In this document: piece by piece, positions 7,106-15,413 of the stretch | How positions within the stretch are numbered: position 1 is the first letter of the stretch | Layout: each line of letters begins with the position of its first letter | From: CAJCIS01 sp965276755 | GTDB lineage: Bacteria; Pseudomonadota; Alphaproteobacteria; Acetobacterales; Acetobacteraceae | Reading direction: 5' to 3' | DNA length: 64,000 nt | Assembly (NCBI GenBank): GCA_965276755.1 | Contig: OZ255625.1 | Location: 1,364,001-1,428,000 of the forward strand | Translations under genes and position numbers: made by a program | The notes under the pieces: model-generated | The model's input: only the letters and a program-made list of their open reading frames with translations | Databases searched by the model: none | What the model was told of the DNA's origin: nothing

Positions 7106-8332
7106 ATGGCCGCGCCCCTTTCCCTGCCGCACCGACTTTGGCGCACGCTGCCAACGACCTGGCGGAGGGCGGCCCTCGTCCGCACCACCGCCGGCCTGGC
7201 GCCGCGGCCGGATGCCGCACCGCCGCCGCCCACAGGCGGCATCGCGATCTGCGGCGAGCTGCAACGCGCTTCCGGCCTTGGCGAGGGTGCGCGCCTGATG
7301 GCCGCAGCCGCCCGCGCGCTCGGCGTAGAGGTGTGGGAGATCGATGCCGGCGATCTGACCGGCCCCGCGCCCCAAGCCGCGGTCCTGCCGCCAGAGGGCG
7401 TGCCGCTGGTGCTGCACATCAATGCGCCCTCCCTCCCCGCCGCCCTGCTGCGCCTGCCGCGGGCCTTGCTCCGCAATCGACTGGTGATCGGCTACTGGGC
7501 GTGGGAGCTGCCCGTGCCCTCGCCCGCATGGCACCAGGCTGGCCGCTTCGTGCACGAAATCTGGGCGCCTTCGCATTTCACCGCGGCTGCGCTTCAGAGC
7601 CTGGCACCGGGGCGCGTCCGGGTGGTGGGGCACCCGCTGGCTTGCCGGCCGCCTGCGCCCTCTGCGCGCCGACGGCCCGATTTCGGCTTGCCGGAACAGG
7701 CGGTGGTCGTGCTCACCTCCTTCAGCCTGGCGTCGAGCTTCGCCCGCAAGAACCCTCTGGCCGCCATTGCCGCCTTCAAGGGTGCGTTCGGCGCGCGCGC
7801 GGACCGGATCATGGTGCTCAAGGCCAGCCACGGCGCGCACTGGCCGCAGGATATCGCCCGGCTGCGCGAAGCGATCGGCGACGCGCCGAATATCCGTCTG
7901 GAACTTGAAACCTTGTCTGCGCCGGACAGCTACGCCCTGACCGCGTGCGCCGATATCGTGCTGTCACTGCATCGCAGCGAGGGGTTCGGACTGGTTCCGG
8001 CCGAAGCGATGTTGCTGGGCAAGCCGGTGATCGCCACCAATTGGTCAGCCACCGCCGAATTCATCGATGCAAGCAACGGCATGCCGATTGCCTACCGCCT
8101 GATTCCCGCCGCCGATCCCCGCTGCGTCTTCGAGGCGCCGGGTGCATCATGGGCGGAAGCAGACGTGCCCGCGGCAAGCGCCGCCCTCGTGGCGTTGGCG
8201 GAGGACGGGCCGCGGCGGCGGGCACTCGGGCGCGCGGCGCAGGAGACAGGCCAGCGCCTCTTTACCGCGCGCGCGCTGCAGGACGCGCTAACCAATATTG
8301 GCCTAGACTGGACCGCATGCGGGACGGCATGA
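7106..8332 (+). CDS. Glycosyltransferase family 4/1-like protein
   Basis: This protein of about 408 residues has a GT-B C-terminal domain: VVLTSFSLASSFARKNPLAA, VLKASHG, then SLHRSEGFGLVPAEAMLLGK and PVIATNWSATAEF, which is the nucleotide-sugar binding E-x7-E motif. The N-terminal domain has GELQRASGLGEGARL. Acceptor and donor cannot be told from sequence. ATG 7106 is chosen because the frame upstream simply runs through palindrome A3. It overlaps the next glycosyltransferase by four bases (ATGA), so the two are translationally coupled and probably act in one glycan pathway. Confidence 0.87.
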   Translation: MAAPLSLPHRLWRTLPTTWRRAALVRTTAGLAPRPDAAPPPPTGGIAICGELQRASGLGEGARLMAAAARALGVEVWEIDAGDLTGPAPQAAVLPPEGVPLVLHINAPSLPAALLRLPRALLRNRLVIGYWAWELPVPSPAWHQAGRFVHEIWAPSHFTAAALQSLAPGRVRVVGHPLACRPPAPSARRRPDFGLPEQAVVVLTSFSLASSFARKNPLAAIAAFKGAFGARADRIMVLKASHGAHWPQDIARLREAIGDAPNIRLELETLSAPDSYALTACADIVLSLHRSEGFGLVPAEAMLLGKPVIATNWSATAEFIDASNGMPIAYRLIPAADPRCVFEAPGASWAEADVPAASAALVALAEDGPRRRALGRAAQETGQRLFTARALQDALTNIGLDWTACGTA

Positions 8333-9495
8333 GGATTCTGGTCTGGCAATGGGGCCGCTTTGGCGCAGGGCCACGCATTGCGATCGATTTTGCCGCGGCC
8401 TTCAACAGGGTGCCAGGCGTGGAGGCTCGGCTTTCGCTGTCCCGTCAATCGGAGATCATGCAGACCGGTGCTGCACCTTCCTGCGACCTGCCGATTGACA
8501 CCTACCAGGGCGTGCGCGGCTATCTGCGCCGGATCATCGAGGGCCCGGCGCTTGTCGCCAATCTTCGGGCAGAGCTGAAGCACCTGGCGCCCGATATTGC
8601 GCTCTGCGCCATGCCAGGTCCGCTTGATCTGGCCATGCAGCAGGCGTTGCGCCAGGCCGGCATTGCCATGGCGGTTGTGGTGCATGACGCCGATCCGCAT
8701 CCCGGCGATGGCTACCCGCTGCAGATGACGCTTCAGCGTATGCTGGTCCGGCGCGCGGACGCGGTGGTGGCGCTGAGCGAGCACGTGGCAGGCCGGCTGC
8801 GCGGCCAAGGTCTGGTAGGGGGGCGCCCGCTGATCCGCGGCGTGTTGCCGCAACCGCCGATCGTGGGATTGGCACCGGTGCGCGGCCATGGCGGGCCGTT
8901 CCGTCTGCTCAGCTTCGGCCGGCTGCTGGCTTACAAGGGGCTCGATCTGCTGGCCGAGGCCCTGAGCGAGGTGTTGCCGGAGACAGACATGGTCGTGCGC
9001 GTCGTGGGCCAGGGGCCGCCGAGCGTTGCATTGTCCGCCCTTTCACGCCTGCCCCGGGTGCAGGTGGAAAACCGCTGGGTGCCTGAGGCGGAGATCCCCG
9101 CCCTGCTGGGCTGGGCCGACGGCGTGGTGCTGTCGCACCGCGAGGCGAGCCAGAGCGGGGTGGCCGCGGCGGCACTGGCGGCGCGGCGCTTCCTGGTGGC
9201 CACGCGCGTGGGCGGACTGGTGGAACAGGCCGGAGACGATCCGGCGGCGATGCTGTGCGAAGTTTCGGCGGCAGGATTGGCCGCAGGGCTGCGGCGAATG
9301 CTGGTGGCGCCGATGCCTCAGGCGGTGCCCTTGGGCGTGGATGTCGGCGTCATGGTCGAGGCGTTGAGGATGGTGCGGCCGCGGTCTCTGGCGATCACGA
9401 CTGATGCGACGAGTGGTGGCGCTTTGACCTATGGCAGGCAAGTGAAGATTGGGGGAGATGTGCCATCCCCCCCCAACCCACCGTCTTTTATTTAG
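8329..9495 (+). CDS. Glycosyltransferase, GT4-like
   Basis: The product is about 388 residues from ATG 8329, whose ATGA overlaps the stop of the preceding glycosyltransferase; an ATG at 8317 is also possible. GT-B features are seen: VVHDADPHPGDGYP and LVRRADAVVALSEHV in the N-terminal domain, then FRLLSFGRLLAYKGLDLLAEAL, VVGQGPP and VVLSHREASQSGVAAAAL in the donor domain. The usual E-x7-E is modified to REASQSGVA. The C-terminal residues KIGGDVPSPPNPPSFI are encoded by half palindrome A4, so the native end was lost or extended. It is convergent with the carboxylase alpha gene, overlapping it by 8 bases. Confidence 0.85.
   Translation: MRILVWQWGRFGAGPRIAIDFAAAFNRVPGVEARLSLSRQSEIMQTGAAPSCDLPIDTYQGVRGYLRRIIEGPALVANLRAELKHLAPDIALCAMPGPLDLAMQQALRQAGIAMAVVVHDADPHPGDGYPLQMTLQRMLVRRADAVVALSEHVAGRLRGQGLVGGRPLIRGVLPQPPIVGLAPVRGHGGPFRLLSFGRLLAYKGLDLLAEALSEVLPETDMVVRVVGQGPPSVALSALSRLPRVQVENRWVPEAEIPALLGWADGVVLSHREASQSGVAAAALAARRFLVATRVGGLVEQAGDDPAAMLCEVSAAGLAAGLRRMLVAPMPQAVPLGVDVGVMVEALRMVRPRSLAITTDATSGGALTYGRQVKIGGDVPSPPNPPSFI
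9447..9485. repeat. Family A half palindrome, left arm only (A4)
   Basis: This 39-base left arm (GATTGGGGGAGATGTGCCAT onward to CGTC) has no right-arm partner. It lies wholly inside the 3' end of the glycosyltransferase gene and supplies its stop region. The carboxylase gene ends 3 bases further on. Confidence 0.93.
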
Positions 9496-11458
9496 AGGGA
9501 GTTAGAACCGCGAGCACGGTGCCTTCCTGCACCATCTCGCCCACGTTATGGGGGAGTTCGCGCACCACGCCTGCAAAGGGCGCCGTAATACTGATCTCCA
9601 TCTTCATGGCCTCAAGCGTCAGCAGGGTGGCGCCCTTCTCCACGCACTGATCCACGGCAACAAGGATGCGCGTGACGCGCGCGGGAATGGGTGCGGCGAG
9701 CGAGCCGGCCGAGCCCGACTGCGCGGCGGGTGGCGCAAGCGTATCCACCAGCTCGACCACATGGTTGGCGCCGTGCAGAATGACGGTGCGCGCCCCGCCA
9801 TCAATGACGATTCGTGCGTGATGGACGCTGCCGCCAACGCGCAGCGCGCCGCCCTCCATGCGTTCTGCGGTCAATGCTGCATCACCGATCCTGATGGTCG
9901 CACCCAGGTGCGTCGGGAGCACGGTGAGCGTGTGCCGCTCGCCATCCAGATCAAGCACGATGTCCTGATAGAACTCACCGTTCAGCCGCCAGGAATCGAG
10001 GTCATCCCAAGGTGAATAAGGATCGGCAGGGTCGGCCGCGACTGTGCCGGGTGCAAGGATGTCCAGCACCGCCGCGGCCATGATCACCTGCGCGCGGCCA
10101 GGCGTCAGATCTGGCGCGTGCAGCAGGCCGGGGTTGCGCGCGAGCAAACCCGTATCGACGTGACCGGCAGCGTAATCGGCGTTTGCGCAGACGGCGCGCA
10201 ACAGGCCCAGATTGGTCTGCACGCCGACGATCTCGCACGAATCCAGCGCATGTGCGAGCTTGCGCACGGCCTGGCCGCGGTCATCGGCGTGCACGATCAG
10301 CTTGGCGATCATGGCGTCGTAATAGGGCGTGATCTCGCCGCCCTCGGCCACGCCGCTGTCGATGCGTACGCCGTTTTCTGCGTGTGGAAAACGCAGATGC
10401 GTCACGCGGCCGGTCGAGGGGAGGAAATCGCGGGCGGGGTCTTCGGCGTAGATGCGTGCCTCGATCGCGTGGCCCTGCGGTGCTGCGGGCGATTGCGGGA
10501 GGGGCTCGCCGCAGGCCACGCGGAGCTGCCACTCGACCAGATCCAGCCCGGTCACCATTTCGGTTACAGGATGTTCGACCTGCAGGCGCGTGTTCATTTC
10601 CATGAAATAGAACTGCTCGCCCTCGGCGATGAATTCGACCGTGCCGGCGCCGACGTAATCGACTGCGCGTGCAGCCGCGACCGCTGCCTGCCCCATTTCC
10701 GCGCGGCGCTGTTCGCTCATGAAGGGTGCGGGCGATTCTTCGAGCACCTTCTGGTGGCGGCGCTGAATGGAGCAATCGCGCTCAAAGAGCGAGATGCAGT
10801 GGCCGTGTGTATCGGCAAACACCTGGATTTCGATGTGGCGCGGTCGTGCCAGGTATTTCTCCACCAGCAGCCGGCCGTCACCGAAGGACGCTGCCGCCTC
10901 GCGCGCCGCACCTTCCAGCGCATCAGGCAGTGCCGCGGCATCGGCTACCACGCGCATGCCGCGCCCGCCGCCGCCGGACGACGCCTTGATTAAAACCGGA
11001 TAACCGATCTCCGCCGCCGCTTGCGCGAACACGGCCGCGCCCTGCGGCTCGCCATGATAGCCGGGCACGAGCGGCACGCCCGCGCGCGCCATCAGCGCCT
11101 TTGCCGCCGCCTTGGAGCCCATCGCGCGCATCGATGAGGCCGGCGGGCCGATGAAGACAACGCCCGCGGTTGCGCAGGCATCAGCGAAATCCGCGTTCTC
11201 GGACAGGAAGCCATAACCGGGATGGATTGCCTGCGCGCCCGTTGCGTGCGCCGCTTGCAGAATTGCCGCGACATTGAGGTAGCTTTCGCGCGCCGCAGCA
11301 CCACCGACGCAATGGGCCTGCCCTGCCATCAATACGTGCGGCGCACTGGCATCGGCCGCGGAATAGATGGCAACCGTGGCCACACCCATGCGGTGCGCGG
11401 TGCGGATGATGCGGCAGGCGATCTCGCCGCGATTGGCAATCAGGATCTTGGCGAACAT
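9488..11458 (-). CDS. mccA: Biotin-dependent acyl-CoA carboxylase alpha subunit (methylcrotonyl-CoA type)
   Basis: About 656 residues with the full alpha-subunit plan. A biotin carboxylase domain (KILIANRGEIACRI at the start, ATP-grasp loop KASSGGGGRGMR near 160, EMNTRLQVEHPVTE near 290) precedes a linker and a C-terminal biotinyl domain with LEAMKME, the biotinylated lysine near residue 619. Length and partner point to 3-methylcrotonyl-CoA carboxylase of leucine breakdown; propionyl- or geranyl-CoA carboxylase cannot be fully excluded. The stop of the beta gene overlaps the ATG at 11458 by one base (TGATG); a GTG three bases upstream is an alternative. No other leucine-catabolic genes lie in the window. 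Confidence 0.92.
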   Translation of the reverse strand: MFAKILIANRGEIACRIIRTAHRMGVATVAIYSAADASAPHVLMAGQAHCVGGAAARESYLNVAAILQAAHATGAQAIHPGYGFLSENADFADACATAGVVFIGPPASSMRAMGSKAAAKALMARAGVPLVPGYHGEPQGAAVFAQAAAEIGYPVLIKASSGGGGRGMRVVADAAALPDALEGAAREAAASFGDGRLLVEKYLARPRHIEIQVFADTHGHCISLFERDCSIQRRHQKVLEESPAPFMSEQRRAEMGQAAVAAARAVDYVGAGTVEFIAEGEQFYFMEMNTRLQVEHPVTEMVTGLDLVEWQLRVACGEPLPQSPAAPQGHAIEARIYAEDPARDFLPSTGRVTHLRFPHAENGVRIDSGVAEGGEITPYYDAMIAKLIVHADDRGQAVRKLAHALDSCEIVGVQTNLGLLRAVCANADYAAGHVDTGLLARNPGLLHAPDLTPGRAQVIMAAAVLDILAPGTVAADPADPYSPWDDLDSWRLNGEFYQDIVLDLDGERHTLTVLPTHLGATIRIGDAALTAERMEGGALRVGGSVHHARIVIDGGARTVILHGANHVVELVDTLAPPAAQSGSAGSLAAPIPARVTRILVAVDQCVEKGATLLTLEAMKMEISITAPFAGVVRELPHNVGEMVQEGTVLAVLTPSK

Positions 11459-13065
11459 CACATCCTGAACAGTCCGAAGCGGGTCGGCTCGATCGGCGCA
11501 TTCAGGCTTGCCGATAGCGCGAGTGCCAGCGTGCGGCGCGTCTGCGCGGGATCGATCACGCCGTCATCCCACAGGCGCGCGCTGGCGTAGTAGGGGTGGC
11601 CCTGCGTTTCATATTGCGCGCGTATGGGCGCCTTGAACGCGGCTTCGTCCTCTTGCGGCCACTCCTGTCCGCGCGCCTCCATGTTGTCGCGCCTGACCTG
11701 TGCGAGCACTGATGCGGCCTGCTCGCCGCCCATGACGCCGATGCGCGCATTCGGCCACATCCACAGGAAACGCGGCGAGTAGGCGCGACCGCACATGCCG
11801 TAATTGCCGGCGCCGAAGCTGCCGCCGATGATGACCGTGAATTTGGGCACATTGGCCGTGGCAACCGCGGTCACCAGCTTGGCCCCGTCCTTGGCAATGC
11901 CGCCGGCTTCGTACTTGCGCCCGACCATGAAGCCGGTGATGTTCTGGAGGAACACCAGCGGTATGCCGCGTTGCGCGCATAGCTCGATGAAATGCGCGCC
12001 CTTCTGCGCGCTTTCGGAAAACAGGATGCCGTTATTGGCGATGATGCCGACCGGGTAGCCGTGGATGTGCGCAAATCCTGTAACCAGCGTGGCGCCGTAA
12101 AGCTGCTTGAATTCGTCAAGCACGCTGCCATCGACGATGCGTGCAATGACCTCCCGCACATCGTAAGGGTGGCGCGCATCGGCGTTGACGATGCCGTATA
12201 TTTCCTCGGCCGGGTAGGCGGGCGGCACCGGTGCGCGCAGCGCCAGGCTGTGCTGCTTTACCGTGTTCAGATTGGCGATAATGCGCCGTGCAATCCCCAG
12301 CGCGTGGGCATCATTCTCTGCGTAATGATCCGTGACGCCGGAGATGCGGCTATGCACATCGGCACCACCCAGTTCCTCGGCACTGACGATCTCACCTGTC
12401 GCCGCGCGCACCAGTGGCGGTCCCGCCAGAAAGATCGTGCCCTGATTACGCACGATGACCGTCTCATCCGACATGGCCGGCACATACGCGCCACCCGCGG
12501 TGCAGGAGCCCATCACCACCGCAATCTGGGCCACGCCGGCCGCCGACATGCGTGCCTGGTTATAAAAAATGCGGCCGAAATGGTCGCGGTCGGGGAAAAC
12601 TTCGTCCTGGTTTGGCAGATTGGCGCCGCCGGAATCGACCAGATACACGCAAGGCAGCCGGTTCTGAGACGCAATTTCCTGGGCCCGCAAATGCTTCTTC
12701 ACGGTCACCGGAAAATACGTGCCACCCTTCACGGTCGCATCGTTGGCCACCACCATGCATTCGCGACCGGATATACGCCCCACGCCGCAAATCAGCCCGG
12801 CCGAAGCAACCTCGCCGCCATACAAGCCATGCGCGGCAAGCTGCCCCACTTCCAAAAACGCTGAGCCAGGATCGATCAACGCCCTTACCCGCGCCCTCGG
12901 CAGCATCTTGCCGCGCCCCGTGTGCTTGTCGCGCGCCGCCTGCCCGCCACCCAGCCGCACCCTATCCACCTGCGCGCGCAGATCCTCCACCAGCGCGCGC
13001 ATCGCCACGGCGTTGGCGGCATAATTGGACGAGCGCGTGTCGGTGGCGGTGTCTAGGCGCGGCAA
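11458..13065 (-). CDS. mccB: Biotin-dependent acyl-CoA carboxylase beta subunit (methylcrotonyl-CoA type)
   Basis: The carboxyltransferase subunit has 535 residues, the usual length for MccB. Crotonase-fold signatures include RARVRALIDPGSAFLE, VDSGGANLPNQDEVFPD, VMGSCTAGGAYVPAMSDE and LQNITGFMVGRKYEAGGIAK, then FTVIIGGSFGAGNYGMCGRA and GVMGGEQAA. GANLPNQDEVFPD is typical of methylcrotonyl-CoA rather than propionyl-CoA carboxylase. Together with the downstream biotin subunit it would carboxylate 3-methylcrotonyl-CoA. The start is a TTG at 13065 preceded by AAGG; no ATG gives a better N-terminus. Transcription would begin between this gene and the large B1 palindrome. Confidence 0.93.
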   Translation of the reverse strand: MPRLDTATDTRSSNYAANAVAMRALVEDLRAQVDRVRLGGGQAARDKHTGRGKMLPRARVRALIDPGSAFLEVGQLAAHGLYGGEVASAGLICGVGRISGRECMVVANDATVKGGTYFPVTVKKHLRAQEIASQNRLPCVYLVDSGGANLPNQDEVFPDRDHFGRIFYNQARMSAAGVAQIAVVMGSCTAGGAYVPAMSDETVIVRNQGTIFLAGPPLVRAATGEIVSAEELGGADVHSRISGVTDHYAENDAHALGIARRIIANLNTVKQHSLALRAPVPPAYPAEEIYGIVNADARHPYDVREVIARIVDGSVLDEFKQLYGATLVTGFAHIHGYPVGIIANNGILFSESAQKGAHFIELCAQRGIPLVFLQNITGFMVGRKYEAGGIAKDGAKLVTAVATANVPKFTVIIGGSFGAGNYGMCGRAYSPRFLWMWPNARIGVMGGEQAASVLAQVRRDNMEARGQEWPQEDEAAFKAPIRAQYETQGHPYYASARLWDDGVIDPAQTRRTLALALSASLNAPIEPTRFGLFRM

Positions 13066-13090
13066 CTGGGTGGCCTTGGGGTCTGTAGAT

Positions 13091-13277
13091 AAGGAAGGCC
13101 AGGGGCTCTGCCCCTGGACCCCGCTAAGGACAAGTCCTTAGAACCTATTTGTTTGGAAGAGGAGGGGGGCCGACTCGCGTGTTGCAACGGCGCGTGTAGC
13201 CCCCCTCCACTTCCAAACAAATGGGGGTCTGGGGCCTCAGGCCCCAGCGGGTCCAGGGCAGAGCCCTGGCCTTCCTT
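13091..13277. repeat. Large compound palindrome, family B (B1)
   Basis: This is a 187-base imperfect inverted repeat. The outer arms are 13091-13170 (AAGGAAGGCCAGGGGCTCTG...) and 13200-13277 (...GAGCCCTGGCCTTCCTT), around a central GC-rich loop. Each arm holds its own small hairpins: GGGGCTCTGCCCC, AAGGACAAGTCCTT and GGGGCCTCAGGCCCC. The fold would be cloverleaf-like. It sits between mccB (start region) and the 3' end of the Rrf2 gene, ending exactly at the Rrf2 stop codon. Confidence 0.93.
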
Positions 13278-13733
13278 CTACAACCCCAAAGGCGGCACCA
13301 GCGCCGCCGCAGGCGCGCTGCTCGCCAATATGTCCGCCAGCGAGTGGTGTTCTAGCACGGCGGCGGCGGCATCGCGCGCCTGGCGCATGATGTGGCGCAG
13401 GCGGCAGGACTGCACATCCAGGCAGTCATCGCAGGCGCGAAAAGCGGTTTCGCTCGCGCAAGGCGTCATGGCCAGCGGTCCATCGATGCTGCGAATGATT
13501 TCGGCGACACTGGTCGCGGCCGGCGCGGCGATCAGGCGATGGCCTCCGGCGGGGCCGCGGCGGCTTTCGACCAGGCCCTGCTCGCGCAATTGGGTCAGGA
13601 TGGCTTCGAGGAACTTGCGCGGCACATCGGCCGCTTCGGCAATGTCGGCGGCCGAGGTCCAGGCGGCGGAGGGGTGAAGCTCGGCCATGGTGAGGCAGGC
13701 ACGAAGGGCGTATTTGGCACGGCTGGTCAGCAT
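13278..13733 (-). CDS. Rrf2-family transcriptional regulator
   Basis: About 151 residues from ATG 13733. The winged-helix of Rrf2 is plain: LTSRAKYALRACLTMAELHP, ADVPRKFLEAILTQLREQGL and VESRRGPAGGHRL. Four cysteines, in TPCASETAF, ACDDC and VQSC, are placed as in members that carry an iron-sulphur cluster, so redox or iron sensing is likely but inferred. It is divergent from the FAD oxidoreductase gene, which is a plausible target. A candidate operator lies at 13775-13801. Its own 3' end abuts palindrome B1. Confidence 0.9.
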   Translation of the reverse strand: MLTSRAKYALRACLTMAELHPSAAWTSAADIAEAADVPRKFLEAILTQLREQGLVESRRGPAGGHRLIAAPAATSVAEIIRSIDGPLAMTPCASETAFRACDDCLDVQSCRLRHIMRQARDAAAAVLEHHSLADILASSAPAAALVPPLGL

Positions 13734-13774
13734 GTGGTGGCAATAGCGCCACGGGGCGAGAAGGCAAAGCGCGC

Positions 13775-13801
13775 GTATTCTATCTTGTGAGTAGGAAATA
13801 C
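13775..13801. promoter_or_regulatory. Candidate Rrf2 operator / divergent promoter region
   Basis: GTATTCTA and TAGGAAATAC form an imperfect dyad around the spacer TCTTGTGAG, in the 134 bases between rrf2 and the FAD oxidoreductase gene. The minus-strand reading contains TAGAAT, close to a -10 hexamer, about 40 bases before the rrf2 start. AT content is higher than the surroundings. Binding is inferred only from position and symmetry. Confidence 0.35.
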
Positions 13802-13867
13802 CCACAGGCTTTGCTAATCTGCACGTGAGAGAGCCGTCTGGCGGCTCGCGCAAGGAGACAGACTTCG

Positions 13868-15367
13868 ATGGCGGATGCAGTTAGCGCGGTGCCTGAGCAG
13901 GCTGGAACGTCCCCTGCCCTGCCGCTGTTCGAGGACCGGTCCGAACCTGGGGCGCCGCCTGCGGGCAAGCGGCCGATTGCCGTCATTGGCGCGGGCTTTT
14001 CCGGCACGATTGCCGTGCTGCATCTGCTGCGCCGCCTGCCGGCCGACCAGCCCGTGTTGCTGTGCGAACGCGCGCCAGAATTCGCGCGCGGCGTTGCGTA
14101 TGCGACCGGTGAGAACGAGCATCTGCTGAACGTGCGTGCGACGAACATGAGCGCGCTGGCCGACGAGCCGCAACATTTCGCCGATTGGCTGAAGCGGCGC
14201 CCGACGCAGGATGGATTGCATGAGACGGAGGCGGGGGTTTTCGCCTCGCGCGGGTTGTATGGGCAGTATCTTCGCAGCATTTTGGATTATGCCATGCGCG
14301 AATCGGCGGGCCACGCGCAGTTGCGGCTGATGCCCGACGATGTGGTCGACGTTATTTCCGCGCCCGATGGCGGGTTCGAGCTGGTGTGTGCCAGCGGCAA
14401 GAAGCTAGATGTCGCTGGCGTGGTGCTGGCGGTGGGCAATCTGCCGCCCGAGGAAAATCCCGATCCGCGCATTTGCGCAAATCCCTGGGGCGAGAAGAAT
14501 TTCGGTGCGCGCGCATGGGCCAATCTGACCGGCGAGCTGCCTGTGCTGATCGTGGGCACGGGGCTGACGATGGTTGATATGGTTGTCGCCATTCGCAGGC
14601 GCGGTTTTGCTGGGCGCATTGTGGCCATGTCTCGCGGCGGGTTGCTGCCGAGCCGGCATGCGCCATCGTCCACCTGGCCGACGCCGCATTTCACTTTGGC
14701 GGAGGAGCAGTCACTGTCCCTGCTGATGGCGCGGCTGCGGGACGAAGTTTATGCCGCCGAGGAACAGGGTATTGGCTGGCGTGCGGTGATCGACAGCATG
14801 CGTCCGGTGACGGCGAGTTTGTGGAACCGGCTGCCGAGCGCGGAACGCCAGCGCTTTCTGCGTCACGCGCGGCGGTACTGGGACGTGCATCGCCACCGCA
14901 TGGCGCCGCCGCATGCCGACATGCTGGAGCAGATGCAGGCGGATGACAGCCTGACGGTGCTGGGGGGGCGCATCCGGCGCATGGAGAGCGATGCGAAATC
15001 CGTGCGCGTGCATTATACGCCGCGCGGTGCCGCGGGCGAGGAGACGCTGGATGTGCAGCGCGTGATCATGGCGAGCGGGATTGAGCATATTTCGCGCTCG
15101 CGCGATCCGTTGATGCAGCGGCTGCTGGACCGGGGGCTGGTCCGCGTCGATAGCCAGGGACTGGGGCTGGATGTGACGGAGGGGCTGAATGTGGTGCGCG
15201 GTGACGGCACGCCTGCGGAACGTATTTGGGCGCTCGGCCCGATCGTGCGTGGCGTGTTCTGGGAATGCGTGGCTGTACCCGATATTCGCGTGCAGGCCAG
15301 CCACGTCGCAGCGTGTGTTGTCGCGCGCCTGCGCGAAGACGCTCCGCGTTGGAGTTTTATCATTTGA
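13868..15367 (+). CDS. FAD/NAD(P)-binding oxidoreductase (NAD_binding_9 / YdhS-like)
   Basis: This 499-residue protein has a dinucleotide-binding Rossmann motif GAGFSGTIAVLHLL near residues 41-54. Then come GVAYATGENEHLLNVRATNM and SALADEP, the hallmark block of the FAD-NAD(P)-binding YdhS-like family. A second nucleotide motif, VLIVGTGLTMVDMVVAIRRR, lies near residue 225. The substrate is unknown. The first 30 residues are proline/alanine-rich. It is divergent from the Rrf2 gene and convergent with lpd; a family C hairpin at 15366-15411 starts at its stop codon and presumably terminates both. Confidence 0.87.
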   Translation: MADAVSAVPEQAGTSPALPLFEDRSEPGAPPAGKRPIAVIGAGFSGTIAVLHLLRRLPADQPVLLCERAPEFARGVAYATGENEHLLNVRATNMSALADEPQHFADWLKRRPTQDGLHETEAGVFASRGLYGQYLRSILDYAMRESAGHAQLRLMPDDVVDVISAPDGGFELVCASGKKLDVAGVVLAVGNLPPEENPDPRICANPWGEKNFGARAWANLTGELPVLIVGTGLTMVDMVVAIRRRGFAGRIVAMSRGGLLPSRHAPSSTWPTPHFTLAEEQSLSLLMARLRDEVYAAEEQGIGWRAVIDSMRPVTASLWNRLPSAERQRFLRHARRYWDVHRHRMAPPHADMLEQMQADDSLTVLGGRIRRMESDAKSVRVHYTPRGAAGEETLDVQRVIMASGIEHISRSRDPLMQRLLDRGLVRVDSQGLGLDVTEGLNVVRGDGTPAERIWALGPIVRGVFWECVAVPDIRVQASHVAACVVARLREDAPRWSFII

Positions 15368-15411
15368 AAAAGTTTTTTGGTCCTTTTTTTCAAAAAAGGA
15401 CTGCTTTCTTC
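15366..15411. terminator. Family C hairpin between convergent genes (C1)
   Basis: AGTTTTTTGGTCCTTTTTTT and its complement-like partner CAAAAAAGGACTGCTTTC form a hairpin with a GGTCC/GGACT core flanked by T- and A-tracts. Such symmetry would act as an intrinsic terminator in both directions, here between the FAD oxidoreductase gene and lpd. Confidence 0.7.
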
Positions 15412-15413
15412 TG

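Noticed and set aside
11992..12864. Open frame of 290 codons opposite mccB
   Set aside because: mccB has a full carboxyltransferase signature in the other strand; this frame is its shadow.
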